Notes: generated by a model not told the origin, from the letters alone. A DNA stretch of 64,000 nt from an uncultured Erysipelotrichales bacterium (GCA_910579135.1 CAJTTM010000001.1:62001-126000), one strand, 5' to 3'; positions 15,844-24,588 are shown, counted from the stretch's first letter. Made by a program: numbers and translations.

Positions 15844-16601
15844 TGACTTCAGGAAAAGGTGGAGTTGGAAAGAGCACAGTTACAATTAATTTAGGATATG
15901 CTTTTTCATCATTAGGTTATAAAGTATGTTTAATTGATTCGGATTTTGGTTTAAAGAATCTAGATGTAATGATGGGATTAGAAAATAGAGTTGTTTATGA
16001 TTTAAGAGATGCTATTGAGGGAAGATGTACATTAAATCAAATTTTAGTGAAAGACAAAAGAATGGAGTCTTTATATTTATTACCTGCTTGTAAATCTCTT
16101 TCTTTTGAAACAATAAATATGAAATATATGACAAGCATGATTGAAAAATTAAAAAATGATTTTGATTATATTTTTATTGATAGCCCTGCTGGTGTAGAAA
16201 AAGGTTTTCAATATGCTTGTGGTTTGGCTCATGAAGCTATTGTTGTCATTAACTTAGATGTTGCTTCTTTAAGAGATGCGGATAGAGTTGTAGGATTATT
16301 GTTAAAACAAGACGTTGATCAACTTCATATGATTGTTAATAAATATAATCATGATGATGTTACTAGAGGAAGGAGTTTATCAATAAAAGATGCTTATGAG
16401 ATTTTATCAATTCCTTTAATTGGAATTGTTTATGATGATCATGATATTATTGAATCACATAATAAGGGATTACCTTTGTATTTAGATAAGAATTCGTTAG
16501 TTCATGCTTGTTTTGATAAAATTGTAAGAAGATTAAATGGTGAAGATATACCATTTACAAAAATGAAAAAAAGAGCGTTCTTTGATAGAATATTCAAATA
16601 A
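15825..16601 (+). CDS. minD: Septum-site ATPase MinD
   Basis: A 258-residue ParA/MinD ATPase that recruits MinC to the membrane. The deviant Walker A motif SGKGGVGKST is at residues 9-18, followed by LIDSDFGLKNLDVMMG and the Walker B strand YIFIDSPAGVEKG. The basic amphipathic C-terminus (KMKKRAFFDRIFK) is the membrane-targeting helix. minE is absent, as in other Firmicutes. The stop at 16599-16601 touches the -35 region of the next, sporulation-type promoter. Confidence 0.97.
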   Translation: MARVIVVTSGKGGVGKSTVTINLGYAFSSLGYKVCLIDSDFGLKNLDVMMGLENRVVYDLRDAIEGRCTLNQILVKDKRMESLYLLPACKSLSFETINMKYMTSMIEKLKNDFDYIFIDSPAGVEKGFQYACGLAHEAIVVINLDVASLRDADRVVGLLLKQDVDQLHMIVNKYNHDDVTRGRSLSIKDAYEILSIPLIGIVYDDHDIIESHNKGLPLYLDKNSLVHACFDKIVRRLNGEDIPFTKMKKRAFFDRIFK

Positions 16602-16627
16602 TATTTTTGGGTTTTGACTCATACAAT
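16601..16627 (+). promoter_or_regulatory. Predicted sigma-E promoter of spoIVFAB
   Basis: ATATT (16601-16605), 14 bases, CATACAAT (16620-16627): a full match to the sigma-E -10 consensus CATACAnT. The SD GAGGTGAT starts at 16632, after a 4-base gap. The spoIVF operon is sigma-E controlled in B. subtilis. Confidence 0.75.
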
Positions 16628-16643
16628 TAATGAGGTGATAAGT

Positions 16644-17231
16644 ATGAGTGATATTGATGAAATAAAGAAAAGAATGGAAAAGAGAAAAGGGGGAAGAAAT
16701 AAAAAAGTATTAACAGATTATCATTTTTCAAAGTTTTATAATTTAATGATAAAATGTATGGTTTTATTATTAGTTATAGTTTCTGTATTTAGTTATATGA
16801 AAGTAAGTGATAATGGAGAGTATATAAAAAATCATATATTTTCGAATGTTTATTTTAACCAAATGATAAATTGGATCAATACACAGTTTTATGAGTTCTT
16901 TCCAACTGAAACTTCAACAACAGTTTCAAGCAAAGTTTCTTATAAGCATATAAAAGATAATCTTTATACAAACAGTTCTAATGAAGTTGTTAATTTCTCT
17001 AAAGGTAGAGTTATTTATACTGGAAATCAAAAACTATTAGGGAATTATGTAACAATTTTATTAGAAAATAATATAGAAGTGACTTTTGGGCATTTAAGTG
17101 ATGTGTTTGTGAAGAAATTTGATTTAGTAGAAAAATCAACAATTATTGGAACATGTGAGGATAATGTGCTTATTATATTTACTCAAGGCGAAAAGGAAAT
17201 AGATTATGCAACTTTTCAAAAGTTATTGTAA
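16644..17231 (+). CDS. spoIVFA: SpoIVFA-like regulator of SpoIVFB
   Basis: A 195-residue protein with a cytoplasmic basic N-terminus (MEKRKGGRNKK), one membrane helix (about 38-57), and an outer LytM/M23-like domain at about 115-190 (FSKGRVIYTGNQ, GNYVTILLENN, VTFGHLSDV). The M23 zinc ligands are not conserved, as in SpoIVFA, which acts as a non-catalytic partner holding SpoIVFB inactive. The start at ATG 16644 follows GAGGTGAT; the in-frame TTG at 16614 lies inside the promoter. It overlaps spoIVFB by 26 bases, the same gene pair and position after minD as in B. subtilis. Confidence 0.85.
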   Translation: MSDIDEIKKRMEKRKGGRNKKVLTDYHFSKFYNLMIKCMVLLLVIVSVFSYMKVSDNGEYIKNHIFSNVYFNQMINWINTQFYEFFPTETSTTVSSKVSYKHIKDNLYTNSSNEVVNFSKGRVIYTGNQKLLGNYVTILLENNIEVTFGHLSDVFVKKFDLVEKSTIIGTCEDNVLIIFTQGEKEIDYATFQKLL

Positions 17232-17964
17232 GTATATTAAGGTTCATCCTTTAACTCTTGTTTATGTTGTTGTGTCTTTTATAAGTGGATATTGGAAGTT
17301 TTATTTAGGAGCTTATACAATTGTATGTATTCATGAAATATGTCATTTCATAATGGCATATTCTTTTCGTTTTGAAATTGAAAAAATATCTTTACTTCCT
17401 TTTGGAGCTTATTTATCACTATATGATTATGGATATAGACCTATAATATATGAAATGTGTGTTGTATTAGCGGGACCATGTAGTCATCTTTTTATTTATT
17501 TTATATTAAATCTTTTTAAAAAGTATGTTTATGTACAATATTTACTTAAGATGAATAGTTTGATTTTTATGTTCAATCTTCTTCCCATTTATCCAATGGA
17601 TGGTTTTCGCTTTATTCTTTTATGTATAGAAAATTGGATTGATTTATCTAAATGTCAATATATAATTTTTAAAATATCTATTTTCTTTTTATGTTTATTT
17701 ATAAGTTTATGTTATCGTATGAATTATTATATTATTTTCTTTTTTTTATTATATCAAAATATAGAATTTTATAGAAACATACCAATGTATCTAAGAAATT
17801 ACTTTATGAATATACCTTATGTATATAAAAATAAGATTAAAATACATCAAGATAATTGTTATTTAAGAGATAAAGAAAACTATTATTTTTTTAATGGACA
17901 ACTATATTATGAAAATGAATATAAATATGCACTCATTAAAAATGTAAAAAGACTAGAAAAATAA
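17206..17964 (+). CDS. spoIVFB: SpoIVFB, intramembrane metalloprotease processing pro-sigma-K
   Basis: A 252-residue site-2-type (M50) protease. The zinc motif is H43-E44-I-C-H47 within a membrane helix, and the third ligand is Asp132 in NLLPIYPMDG; B. subtilis SpoIVFB has H43, E44, H47 and D137. About six membrane helices are visible. The C-terminal part (about 200-252) would be the CBS/regulatory region, shorter than usual. It should cleave pro-sigma-K in the mother cell, which implies that sigma-K is made as a proprotein in this organism. Confidence 0.9.
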   Translation: MQLFKSYCKYIKVHPLTLVYVVVSFISGYWKFYLGAYTIVCIHEICHFIMAYSFRFEIEKISLLPFGAYLSLYDYGYRPIIYEMCVVLAGPCSHLFIYFILNLFKKYVYVQYLLKMNSLIFMFNLLPIYPMDGFRFILLCIENWIDLSKCQYIIFKISIFFLCLFISLCYRMNYYIIFFFLLYQNIEFYRNIPMYLRNYFMNIPYVYKNKIKIHQDNCYLRDKENYYFFNGQLYYENEYKYALIKNVKRLEK

Positions 17965-17973
17965 GGAATATAC

Positions 17974-18002
17974 TTGTTTTTATTATTTAATTATGATATT
18001 AT
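17974..18002 (+). promoter_or_regulatory. Promoter of rpsB
   Basis: TTGTTT (17974-17979), 17 bases, TATTAT (17997-18002); transcription is predicted to start near 18010, giving a leader of about 100 bases. Confidence 0.6.
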
Positions 18003-18020
18003 ACTTTAGGTATTAAAAAT

Positions 18021-18068
18021 ACACACATTATGGATTCATTTTACGTGTGCTAGAAATAGTGTAAAATG
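18021..18068 (+). promoter_or_regulatory. Structured rpsB leader, candidate S2 autoregulatory pseudoknot
   Basis: CATTTTAC (18037-18044) pairs with GTAAAATG (18061-18068). Inside lies a small hairpin CTA-GAAA-TAG (18050-18059) and an unpaired GTGTG (18045-18049), which can pair with the upstream CACAC (18022-18026), forming an H-type pseudoknot. The element sits between promoter and SD of rpsB, where ribosomal-protein feedback elements are found. The pairing is read by eye; function is inferred. Confidence 0.55.
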
Positions 18069-18112
18069 TTAGAAGTAATGGAGGAAAAAAACAAAAAGGA
18101 GGAAGAAGTTAC

Positions 18113-18955
18113 ATGGCAGTAATTTCAATGAAAAAATTATTAGAAGTTGGTGTTCATTTTGGGCATCAAACAAAAAGATGGAATCCTAAAATGGCTCCAT
18201 ATATCTTTACTGCAAGAAATGGTATTTATATCATTGATTTAAAGAAATCATCTGATAAATTAGATGAAGCTTATACAGCAATGATGGATATCGCAGCTAA
18301 AGGTGGTAAAGTATTATTTGTAGGAACTAAGAAACAAGCTCAAGAAGCAGTTCAAGAAGAAGCAATTAGATCTGGAAGTTTCTACGTTAATTCTCGTTGG
18401 TTAGGTGGAACTTTAACTAACTTCAAAACTATTCAAAAGAGAATTAGAAGATTAAAAGAATTAGAAAAAATGGAAGAAGATGGAACTTTAGAGTTATTCA
18501 CTAAAAAAGAAGCTATCTTATTAAAGAAAGAACAAGCTAAGTTAGAAAAGAACTTAGGTGGTATCAAAGAAATGAGAAGATTACCAAATGCAATCTTCGT
18601 AGTTGATCCTAAAGTTGAACATAATGCAGTTGCAGAAGCTAAGATTTTAGGAATTCCAGTATTTGGAATTGTTGATACTAACTGTGATCCTGATGAAGTG
18701 GATTATGTTATTCCTGCAAATGATGATGCTATTAGAGCAGTTAAGTTAATCGTTGCAGCTATGGCAGATGCAGTTTGTGAAGCTAAAGGTGAACCTTTAA
18801 CAGTAGCTTATGTCAAAGATGAAGATGATAAAGAAGTATCTATGAATGATGCAGTAGCTAGTGTTGAAGAAAATAAACAAAGAGGTCCTAGATATAAAAA
18901 TAGAGGTCCTAAAAAAAGTAGAAATGCTGAAGAAGGAAACAAAACTGAAGCTTAA
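18113..18955 (+). CDS. rpsB: 30S ribosomal protein S2
   Basis: Starts MAVISMKKLLEVGVHFGHQTKRWNPKM, the hallmark S2 opening, and contains FVGTKKQAQ and SRWLGGTLTNFKTI. At 280 residues it is about 25-40 longer than average, because of a charged C-terminal tail (ENKQRGPRYKNRGPKKSRN). S2 binds at the back of the 30S subunit near S1. The SD is AAGGAGGAAGAAG. It is followed by a terminator-like hairpin before tsf, which would reduce tsf read-through. Confidence 0.98.
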   Translation: MAVISMKKLLEVGVHFGHQTKRWNPKMAPYIFTARNGIYIIDLKKSSDKLDEAYTAMMDIAAKGGKVLFVGTKKQAQEAVQEEAIRSGSFYVNSRWLGGTLTNFKTIQKRIRRLKELEKMEEDGTLELFTKKEAILLKKEQAKLEKNLGGIKEMRRLPNAIFVVDPKVEHNAVAEAKILGIPVFGIVDTNCDPDEVDYVIPANDDAIRAVKLIVAAMADAVCEAKGEPLTVAYVKDEDDKEVSMNDAVASVEENKQRGPRYKNRGPKKSRNAEEGNKTEA

Positions 18956-18967
18956 TCTAGTTAATTA

Positions 18968-18992
18968 AGGGAAGCTCTGCTTCTCTTTTTTT
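18968..18992 (+). terminator. Terminator/attenuator between rpsB and tsf
   Basis: AGGGAAGC (18968-18975), TCT loop, GCTTCTCT (18979-18986) with one G-T pair, then a run of T's to 18992. Confidence 0.75.
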
Positions 18993-19013
18993 AAAAAATA
19001 GGAGGAAAAAGAA

Positions 19014-19901
19014 ATGGCAATTAGTGCAAAATTAGTAAAAGAATTACGTGATAAGACTGGTGCTGGAATGATGGATTGTAAAAAAGCTTTAGAGGCTTGT
19101 GATGGTGATATTGAAGCATCATTCGACTGGTTAAGAGAAAAAGGTATTGCAAAAGCAGCAAAGAAGGCTGATAGAATTGCAGCTGAAGGTTTAACTGCTT
19201 TTGTTGTTGATGGAAATAAGGCAGCAATTGTTGAAGTTAACTCTGAAACTGATTTCGTTGCAAAGAATGATGAATTTAAACAATTAGTTAATAGCATTGC
19301 TAAAACTGTAGTTGAAAATAATCCTGCTGATTTAGATGCTGCATTAAAATTAGAATTAAATGGTAAAGCATTAGAAACAGTTATTGCTGAAGCTACTGGT
19401 AAAATTGGAGAAAAATTAAGTTTTAGAAGATTTACTGTAATGGAAAAAGCAGATGATGAAGTATTTGGTGCTTATTCTCATATGGGTGGAAAAATGACTG
19501 CTTTAGTTAAATTAGCTAATTCAAATGATGAAAAAGCTAAAGATGTTGCAATGCATGTAGCAGCTAGTGCTCCTCAATATATTGATAGAAGTGCTATTCC
19601 TGCTGATGTGTTAGATAGAGAATTAGCTGTATTAAAAGCTCAAGCTTTAGAAGAAAATGCAAATTCTAAGAAACCTAAACCAGAAAATATTATTGAAAAA
19701 ATGGTTCAAGGTCGTTTAAATAAGAATTTAAAAGAAATGTGTTTAGTTGATCAAGAATTTATCAAGGATCCAGATTTAACTGTTGCTAAATATTTAGGTG
19801 ATGGTAAAGTATTAGCAATCGCTCGTTACATGGTTGGTGAAGGAATGGAAAAACGCGAAGAAAACTTTGCTGAAGAAGTAGCTAGCCAAATGCGTGGTTA
19901 A
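19014..19901 (+). CDS. tsf: Elongation factor Ts
   Basis: Guanine-nucleotide exchange factor for EF-Tu. The N-terminal UBA-like domain with LRDKTGAGMMDCKKAL is at residues 10-25, then the core with VNSETDFVAKND and, later, HVAASAPQYIDR. Length is 295 residues. SD AGGAGG. rpsB-tsf-pyrH-frr is a conserved bacterial cluster. Confidence 0.98.
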   Translation: MAISAKLVKELRDKTGAGMMDCKKALEACDGDIEASFDWLREKGIAKAAKKADRIAAEGLTAFVVDGNKAAIVEVNSETDFVAKNDEFKQLVNSIAKTVVENNPADLDAALKLELNGKALETVIAEATGKIGEKLSFRRFTVMEKADDEVFGAYSHMGGKMTALVKLANSNDEKAKDVAMHVAASAPQYIDRSAIPADVLDRELAVLKAQALEENANSKKPKPENIIEKMVQGRLNKNLKEMCLVDQEFIKDPDLTVAKYLGDGKVLAIARYMVGEGMEKREENFAEEVASQMRG

Positions 19902-19968
19902 TAAAATAAATAAAATAAGAGGGGGACATGAATTTTTGTGTACCCTTTTCTTGTAGTAAGGAGAAATT

Positions 19969-20685
19969 ATGAAATATAACAGAGTTTTATTAAAGTTAAG
20001 TGGTGAAGCTTTAGCTGGAGATAATAAGTTTGGTATTGATCCTTTAGTTGTTAAAGATGTAGCAAGACAAATTAAAGATGCTAAAGATTTAGGTGTAGAA
20101 ATTGCTATTGTATGTGGTGGTGGAAACATCTGGCGTGGTAAAACTGGTAGTGATATGGGAATGGAAAGAGCATCTGCTGATTATATGGGAATGCTTGCAA
20201 CTGTTATGAACGGTTTAGCTTTGCAAAATGCTTTAGAATCAGTTGGTGTTGATACTCGTTTAATGTCAGCTATTTCAATGAAAGAAGTTGCTGAACCTTA
20301 TATTAGAAGAAGAGCTGTTAGACATTTAGAAAAAGGTAGAGTTGTTATATTTGGAGCTGGTTTAGGAAGTCCATTTATGACAACAGATACAACTGCTGCT
20401 TTACGTGCCGCTGAAATTAATGCTGATGTGATTTTAATGGCTAAAAATGGAGTGGATGGGGTTTATTCTGCTGATCCTAAGATTGATGCTAATGCTATAA
20501 AATATGATTATATTACATATCTAGATGTTATTAATAAAGATCTAAAGATTATGGATCAAACTGCTATTACATTATGCAAAGATAATAGTATTGATTTATG
20601 TGTATTTAATATGCAGGAAGATGGTAATATTGCTAAAGCTTGTAATGGTGATGCTATTGGAACAACTATTTCAAAAGGAGAATAA
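19969..20685 (+). CDS. pyrH: UMP kinase
   Basis: A 238-residue amino-acid-kinase-fold enzyme making UDP from UMP. Visible motifs are RVLLKLSGEALAG at residues 4-16, the GGGNIWRG phosphate loop near 50, and VDGVYSADPKID in the nucleotide site. SD AAGGAG. The 67-base gap after tsf holds a weak hairpin (GGGGGACA with TGTACCC and T4 near 19920-19950) that may act as a minor attenuator. Two bases separate its stop from frr. Confidence 0.97.
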   Translation: MKYNRVLLKLSGEALAGDNKFGIDPLVVKDVARQIKDAKDLGVEIAIVCGGGNIWRGKTGSDMGMERASADYMGMLATVMNGLALQNALESVGVDTRLMSAISMKEVAEPYIRRRAVRHLEKGRVVIFGAGLGSPFMTTDTTAALRAAEINADVILMAKNGVDGVYSADPKIDANAIKYDYITYLDVINKDLKIMDQTAITLCKDNSIDLCVFNMQEDGNIAKACNGDAIGTTISKGE

Positions 20686-20687
20686 GA

Positions 20688-21233
20688 ATGATTGATTTGA
20701 TTTTAGAAGATACAAGAGAAAGAATGCAAAAAAGTATAGAGGCTTTCCAAAATGAATTAACAACTGTTCGTACAGGAAGAGCTAATCCTAAAATGCTTGA
20801 TCGTGTTATGGTTGATTATTGGGGAACTCCAACTCCTATTAATCAAGTTGCAGGTGTTAGCGTTGTTGAAGGTAGACAATTAGTTATTAAACCTTATGAT
20901 AAATCATCTTTAAAGAATATTGAACATGCTATTTTTGAATCAAATTTAGGTTTAACTCCTCAAAATGATGGACAATTAATTAGAATTATTGTTCCACCGT
21001 TAACTGAAGAAAGACGTAAAGAATTTGTAAAACAAGTATGGAAATATGCTGAAAGTGCAAAAGTTTCTATTAGAAATATTAGACGTAGTGCTAATGATGA
21101 AATTAAGAAAGCTGAAGTTACTGAAGATGAGGAAAAAGATGCACAAGAACAAGTTCAAAAGATTACAAACGAATTTGTAAAGAAAATTGATGAACTTGCT
21201 AAAGTTAAAGAAAAAGATTTAATGACAGTATAG
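20688..21233 (+). CDS. frr: Ribosome recycling factor
   Basis: A 181-residue two-domain protein that splits post-termination ribosomes with EF-G. Recognisable segments are LTTVRTGRANPKMLDRV, VDYWGTPTPINQVA, and the C-terminal helix ending KIDELAKVKEKDLMTV. Length is normal. It closes the rpsB-frr group and is followed by a strong terminator. Confidence 0.98.
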   Translation: MIDLILEDTRERMQKSIEAFQNELTTVRTGRANPKMLDRVMVDYWGTPTPINQVAGVSVVEGRQLVIKPYDKSSLKNIEHAIFESNLGLTPQNDGQLIRIIVPPLTEERRKEFVKQVWKYAESAKVSIRNIRRSANDEIKKAEVTEDEEKDAQEQVQKITNEFVKKIDELAKVKEKDLMTV

Positions 21234-21261
21234 AACTTTCGGTGTTGAAAGTTCTTTTTTT
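21232..21261 (+). terminator. Terminator after frr
   Basis: AGAACTTTC (21232-21240), 6-base loop, GAAAGTTCT (21247-21255), T run to 21261. Confidence 0.92.
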
Positions 21262-21411
21262 ATGTTACTATTTCACGGGTTTGTCAAGAAAAGTGTGTAA
21301 ATAATATAAAATTATTTAAATCAAATGTTATTTTAATGAAAGATTATATGCAAATCATTGCGAAATTATATTCCCATTCAGCATTAAATTCAAAATCATA
21401 ACATCTTAAGT

Positions 21412-21454
21412 AATAAAACACACATCTTTTAAGTCACTTTCTTGATGTGTGTTT
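21412..21454 (-). terminator. Terminator of the decayed Rpn-like gene (minus strand)
   Basis: AAACACACATC (21416-21426) pairs with GATGTGTGTTT (21444-21454) around a 17-base loop. Read on the minus strand the stem runs into TTTTATTA, just past the stop of the pseudogene. The rest of the gap 21262-21411 shows only a possible IS end (21277-21301). Confidence 0.6.
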
Positions 21455-21459
21455 ATATT

Positions 21460-21840
21460 CTATCCTTTAATTAATTCTTTGATTTCTTCAATTATACTTG
21501 CAGTAAAGAGTGCTCCTTGTAGTTGTATAAGTTTCTCTATTTCTAAATCTTTTAACAACGATTCTATATCTTCATCAAACTTTGATTGGATATGAATACT
21601 AGGAGAACTAATAATCATTTTTCTATCTTCTTCTCGAGCTTCAAACTTACCGAGACTATGTCCTTTAGATTTACCATGGTTAAACCCTTCATCATATTTT
21701 TCTTGTTTTTCTCCTTCAACTTGCATTTACCTTAACATTCTCTTATTTGCGATATTTCTTAACTTATCATCTTCATTAAACTAATCAATCTTCTCTTTCA
21801 TTGTTTCTATCACCTTTTTCTTAGCTCGATTTATCGACAT
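21460..21840 (-). pseudogene. C-terminal remnant of an Rpn/PD-(D/E)XK transposase-like nuclease
   Basis: On the minus strand from 21840 one frame reads MSINRAKKKVIETMKEKID, stop, FNEDDKLRNIANKRMLR, stop, MQVEGEKQEKYDEGFNHG and on to 21460. Both stops (TAG, TAA) sit where Glu (GAG, GAA) would restore one continuous helical protein. The pattern resembles the C-terminal tail of Rpn-family or PDDEXK-transposase proteins, which have acid/basic helices followed by a G-rich K/E repeat (here EGFNHGKSKGHSLGK). The nuclease domain is absent. The 88-residue open part is therefore a relic rather than a gene. It interrupts the otherwise conserved frr-uppS junction. Confidence 0.65.
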
Positions 21841-21862
21841 CAATTGAATATTATGTTATAAT
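21834..21862 (+). promoter_or_regulatory. Promoter of the uppS operon
   Basis: TCGACA (21834-21839), 17 bases, TATAAT (21857-21862) with an extended -10 TGT at 21854-21856. It overlaps the end of the pseudogene. Confidence 0.8.
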
Positions 21863-21892
21863 ACACCACATAGAAGAAAAGTTGGTGAATAC

Positions 21893-22639
21893 ATGTTATT
21901 TAATAAAAAAAATATTTCTTATGAGTTGGATCAAGATAATATTCCTGGTCATATTGCCTTTATAATGGATGGTAATGGAAGATGGGCTAAAAAACGAAAA
22001 ATGCCTAGAACATATGGACATCATGAAGGAACAAAGACAATTAGAAAGATAGCATTAGAAGCTAATCGTTTAGGTGTAAAAGCAATGACTGTTTATGCTT
22101 TTTCAACTGAAAATTTTAAAAGAGATATTAATGAAGTGAATTATATTTTTAAATTGCCTAAAGAGTTCTTTGATTTATATTTAAAAGAGTTGATTGAAAA
22201 TAATGTTCAATTAAGATATATTGGTCATTTAGAAATGGCTCCTAAAGAAACAAGAGATATTATTGAGAAAGCGATTTCTCAAACGAGTCAAAATACTGGT
22301 TTGATACTTACTTTTGCTTTTATTTATGGTGGTAGAGATGAAATTGTTGAAACAACTAAAGAGTTATGTCAACAATGTTTAGATGGGAAAATTAGTGTTG
22401 ATAATATCAATGAAGATTATTTTGAAAAACATTTAATGACAACTGATTTACCTCCAGTAGATTTAATGATACGTACAAGTGGTGAATATCGTTTATCCAA
22501 TTTTATGTTATGGCAGCTTGCTTACGCTGAATTTGTTTTTACTGACATTCATTGGCCTGCATTTGATGAAACTGAACTTCATCGTTGTATTGCGATATAT
22601 CAAGGAAGAGAAAGACGCTTTGGAGGTGTTTTGAAATGA
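21893..22639 (+). CDS. uppS: Undecaprenyl diphosphate synthase
   Basis: A cis-prenyltransferase of 248 residues that makes the C55 lipid carrier for cell-wall synthesis. The catalytic-Asp motif HIAFIMDGNGRWAKKR is at residues 21-36, and MIRTSGEYRLSNFMLWQLAYAEF near 200 is the second signature. The SD (GTTGGTG) is weak. The first gene of uppS-cdsA-dxr-rseP, it overlaps cdsA by ATGA. Confidence 0.97.
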   Translation: MLFNKKNISYELDQDNIPGHIAFIMDGNGRWAKKRKMPRTYGHHEGTKTIRKIALEANRLGVKAMTVYAFSTENFKRDINEVNYIFKLPKEFFDLYLKELIENNVQLRYIGHLEMAPKETRDIIEKAISQTSQNTGLILTFAFIYGGRDEIVETTKELCQQCLDGKISVDNINEDYFEKHLMTTDLPPVDLMIRTSGEYRLSNFMLWQLAYAEFVFTDIHWPAFDETELHRCIAIYQGRERRFGGVLK

Positions 22640-23421
22640 AAACAAGAATTATTACTGCGGTTGTTTTAGTTGCTATTTTAATACCAGTTGTTTTATTTGG
22701 TGGACAGGCATTTGAAATTTTAATTGGTGTAGCAGCAATAGCTGGTGTATTTGAATTGTTATCGATTTGTGATCGTCCAAAAACACGATTATATTTATAT
22801 TTAGTTGTAGGTATTTACATGCTTTATGCAACTTTTATGTCATCAACTATATTGATTGATATTGCAGCGGTTATTGTTTTTATGTTGGTATTATATGCGT
22901 GTAGTATGTATGATACAAATATGAGTTTATTAAGATTAGGATATTATTTTACTGGAGCTGTATTAATAAGCGCAGGATTACATTCTATATTATTTTTACG
23001 TTTGAATTATGGATATGAGTATCTTATTGTTTTAGCATTAGCAACTTTTGGAACTGATACAGGGGCTTATTTTGCAGGAAGATTTTTTGGTAAACATAAA
23101 TTAAATCCACGTCTTTCTCCAAAGAAAACAATTGAAGGTAGTATTGGAGGAATGCTTTTAGGAACTGTTCTTTCTATTTGTTATGGTGCATATATTCATA
23201 TAGAAATACCTATGGCTATGTTAGTTGTTGTTTGTTTTATTTTAACAATTACAGGACAAATTGGAGATTTAACTTTTAGTAGTATGAAAAGAACTTTTGA
23301 GATTAAAGATTTCTCACAATTATTACCTGGACATGGTGGTATTTTAGATCGTTTTGATGCATTTTTATTTAATGGGGCTGTTTTAGGTGTATTATTATAT
23401 TATGTGGCGATGGTGGCTTAA
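22636..23421 (+). CDS. cdsA: Phosphatidate cytidylyltransferase
   Basis: An integral membrane enzyme making CDP-diacylglycerol for phospholipid synthesis. It has about eight membrane helices in 261 residues and the C-terminal signature HKLNPRLSPKKTIEGSIGG and SSMKRTFEIKDFSQLLPGHGG with the catalytic Asp in GGILDRFD. ATG 22636 is chosen because it overlaps the uppS stop and follows GGAGGTG; the upstream in-frame codon at 22585 lies deep in uppS. Confidence 0.96.
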   Translation: MKTRIITAVVLVAILIPVVLFGGQAFEILIGVAAIAGVFELLSICDRPKTRLYLYLVVGIYMLYATFMSSTILIDIAAVIVFMLVLYACSMYDTNMSLLRLGYYFTGAVLISAGLHSILFLRLNYGYEYLIVLALATFGTDTGAYFAGRFFGKHKLNPRLSPKKTIEGSIGGMLLGTVLSICYGAYIHIEIPMAMLVVVCFILTITGQIGDLTFSSMKRTFEIKDFSQLLPGHGGILDRFDAFLFNGAVLGVLLYYVAMVA

Positions 23422-24588
23422 ATGAAGAGGATTACAGTTTTAGGTGTTACTGGTTCTATAGGAACACAAAGTGTTGATGTTGTTTATCATCATCAAGATA
23501 TGTTTGAAATTGTTGCAATGAGTGCTGGTAGAAATATTAAATTATTAGAAGAAATAATGGAAAAATTACCTGTTAAACATATTTGTGTAACATTAAAGGA
23601 AGATTATGAGTTATTAAAGAATAAATATCCTGATAGATATTTTTATTATGGTGAAGATGGATTAATTACTATAGCAACATTAAATGATGTTGATATTGTT
23701 TTAAATGGAATTGTTGGTTTTGCAGGACTTCTTCCTACTATTAGAGCTATTGAAGCTCGTAAGGATATAGCTTTAGCAAATAAAGAAACTTTAGTAACTG
23801 CTGGACATATTATTGTTCCTTTAGCAAAACAAAATAATGTTACACTTATACCAGTTGATAGTGAACATTCTGCTATTTTTCAATCAATAAATGGTGAAAA
23901 TCATGGATGTATTTCTAAAATTTTATTAACTGCAAGTGGAGGAAGTTTTAGGGATAAAACAAGAGAAGAATTAGAAGATGTTAGTGTTAAAGAAGCATTG
24001 AATCATCCTAATTGGTCAATGGGAGCAAAAATTACTATTGATAGTGCGACTTTATTTAATAAAGGTTTAGAAGTAATGGAAGCAAAATGGTTGTTTGATG
24101 TTGATTATGATGATATAGAGGTTATCATTCATCCAGAAAGTATTGTTCATTCTATGGTTGAATATGATGATGGAGCTGTTATTGGACAGTTAGGTGTACC
24201 AGATATGAGACTTCCTATACAATATGCTTTAACTTATCCTAATCGAATTGAAATAGTAGGAGAAAAACGTTTATCTTTAACTGATATAGGAAGTTTACAT
24301 TTTATTAAACCTGATTTTAATAGATTTCATGCATTAAAACTTGCTTATAAAGCAGGACGTATAGGAGAGTCTATGCCTTGTGTTTTAAATGGTGCAAATG
24401 AGATGGCTAATGAAATGTTTAGAAAAGGGAAGATTAAATTCCTTGATATTGAAAGATTAGTTGAAGATGCAATGAATGCTCATGATTTAATTTTAAATCC
24501 TACTTTGGAACAATTAATTGAAATAGATTTATGGGCTAGAAAATATGTAAAAGAAAGAGTGAAGAGTTATTATGCAAAATGTAATTAA
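23422..24588 (+). CDS. dxr: 1-deoxy-D-xylulose 5-phosphate reductoisomerase
   Basis: Second step of the MEP isoprenoid pathway. The NADPH motif GVTGSIGTQ is at residues 8-16, then ALANKETLV, the metal-binding PVDSEHSA, and SGGSF. The 388-residue length is normal. It follows cdsA with no gap and overlaps rseP by 17 bases, so the MEP route feeds the lipid carrier made by UppS in the same operon. Confidence 0.97.
   Translation: MKRITVLGVTGSIGTQSVDVVYHHQDMFEIVAMSAGRNIKLLEEIMEKLPVKHICVTLKEDYELLKNKYPDRYFYYGEDGLITIATLNDVDIVLNGIVGFAGLLPTIRAIEARKDIALANKETLVTAGHIIVPLAKQNNVTLIPVDSEHSAIFQSINGENHGCISKILLTASGGSFRDKTREELEDVSVKEALNHPNWSMGAKITIDSATLFNKGLEVMEAKWLFDVDYDDIEVIIHPESIVHSMVEYDDGAVIGQLGVPDMRLPIQYALTYPNRIEIVGEKRLSLTDIGSLHFIKPDFNRFHALKLAYKAGRIGESMPCVLNGANEMANEMFRKGKIKFLDIERLVEDAMNAHDLILNPTLEQLIEIDLWARKYVKERVKSYYAKCN

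Noticed and set aside
18965..19297. 110-codon minus-strand frame over tsf
   Set aside because: Complement of conserved tsf codons; Ser/Phe/Ala-rich composition typical of a shadow, no start signals.
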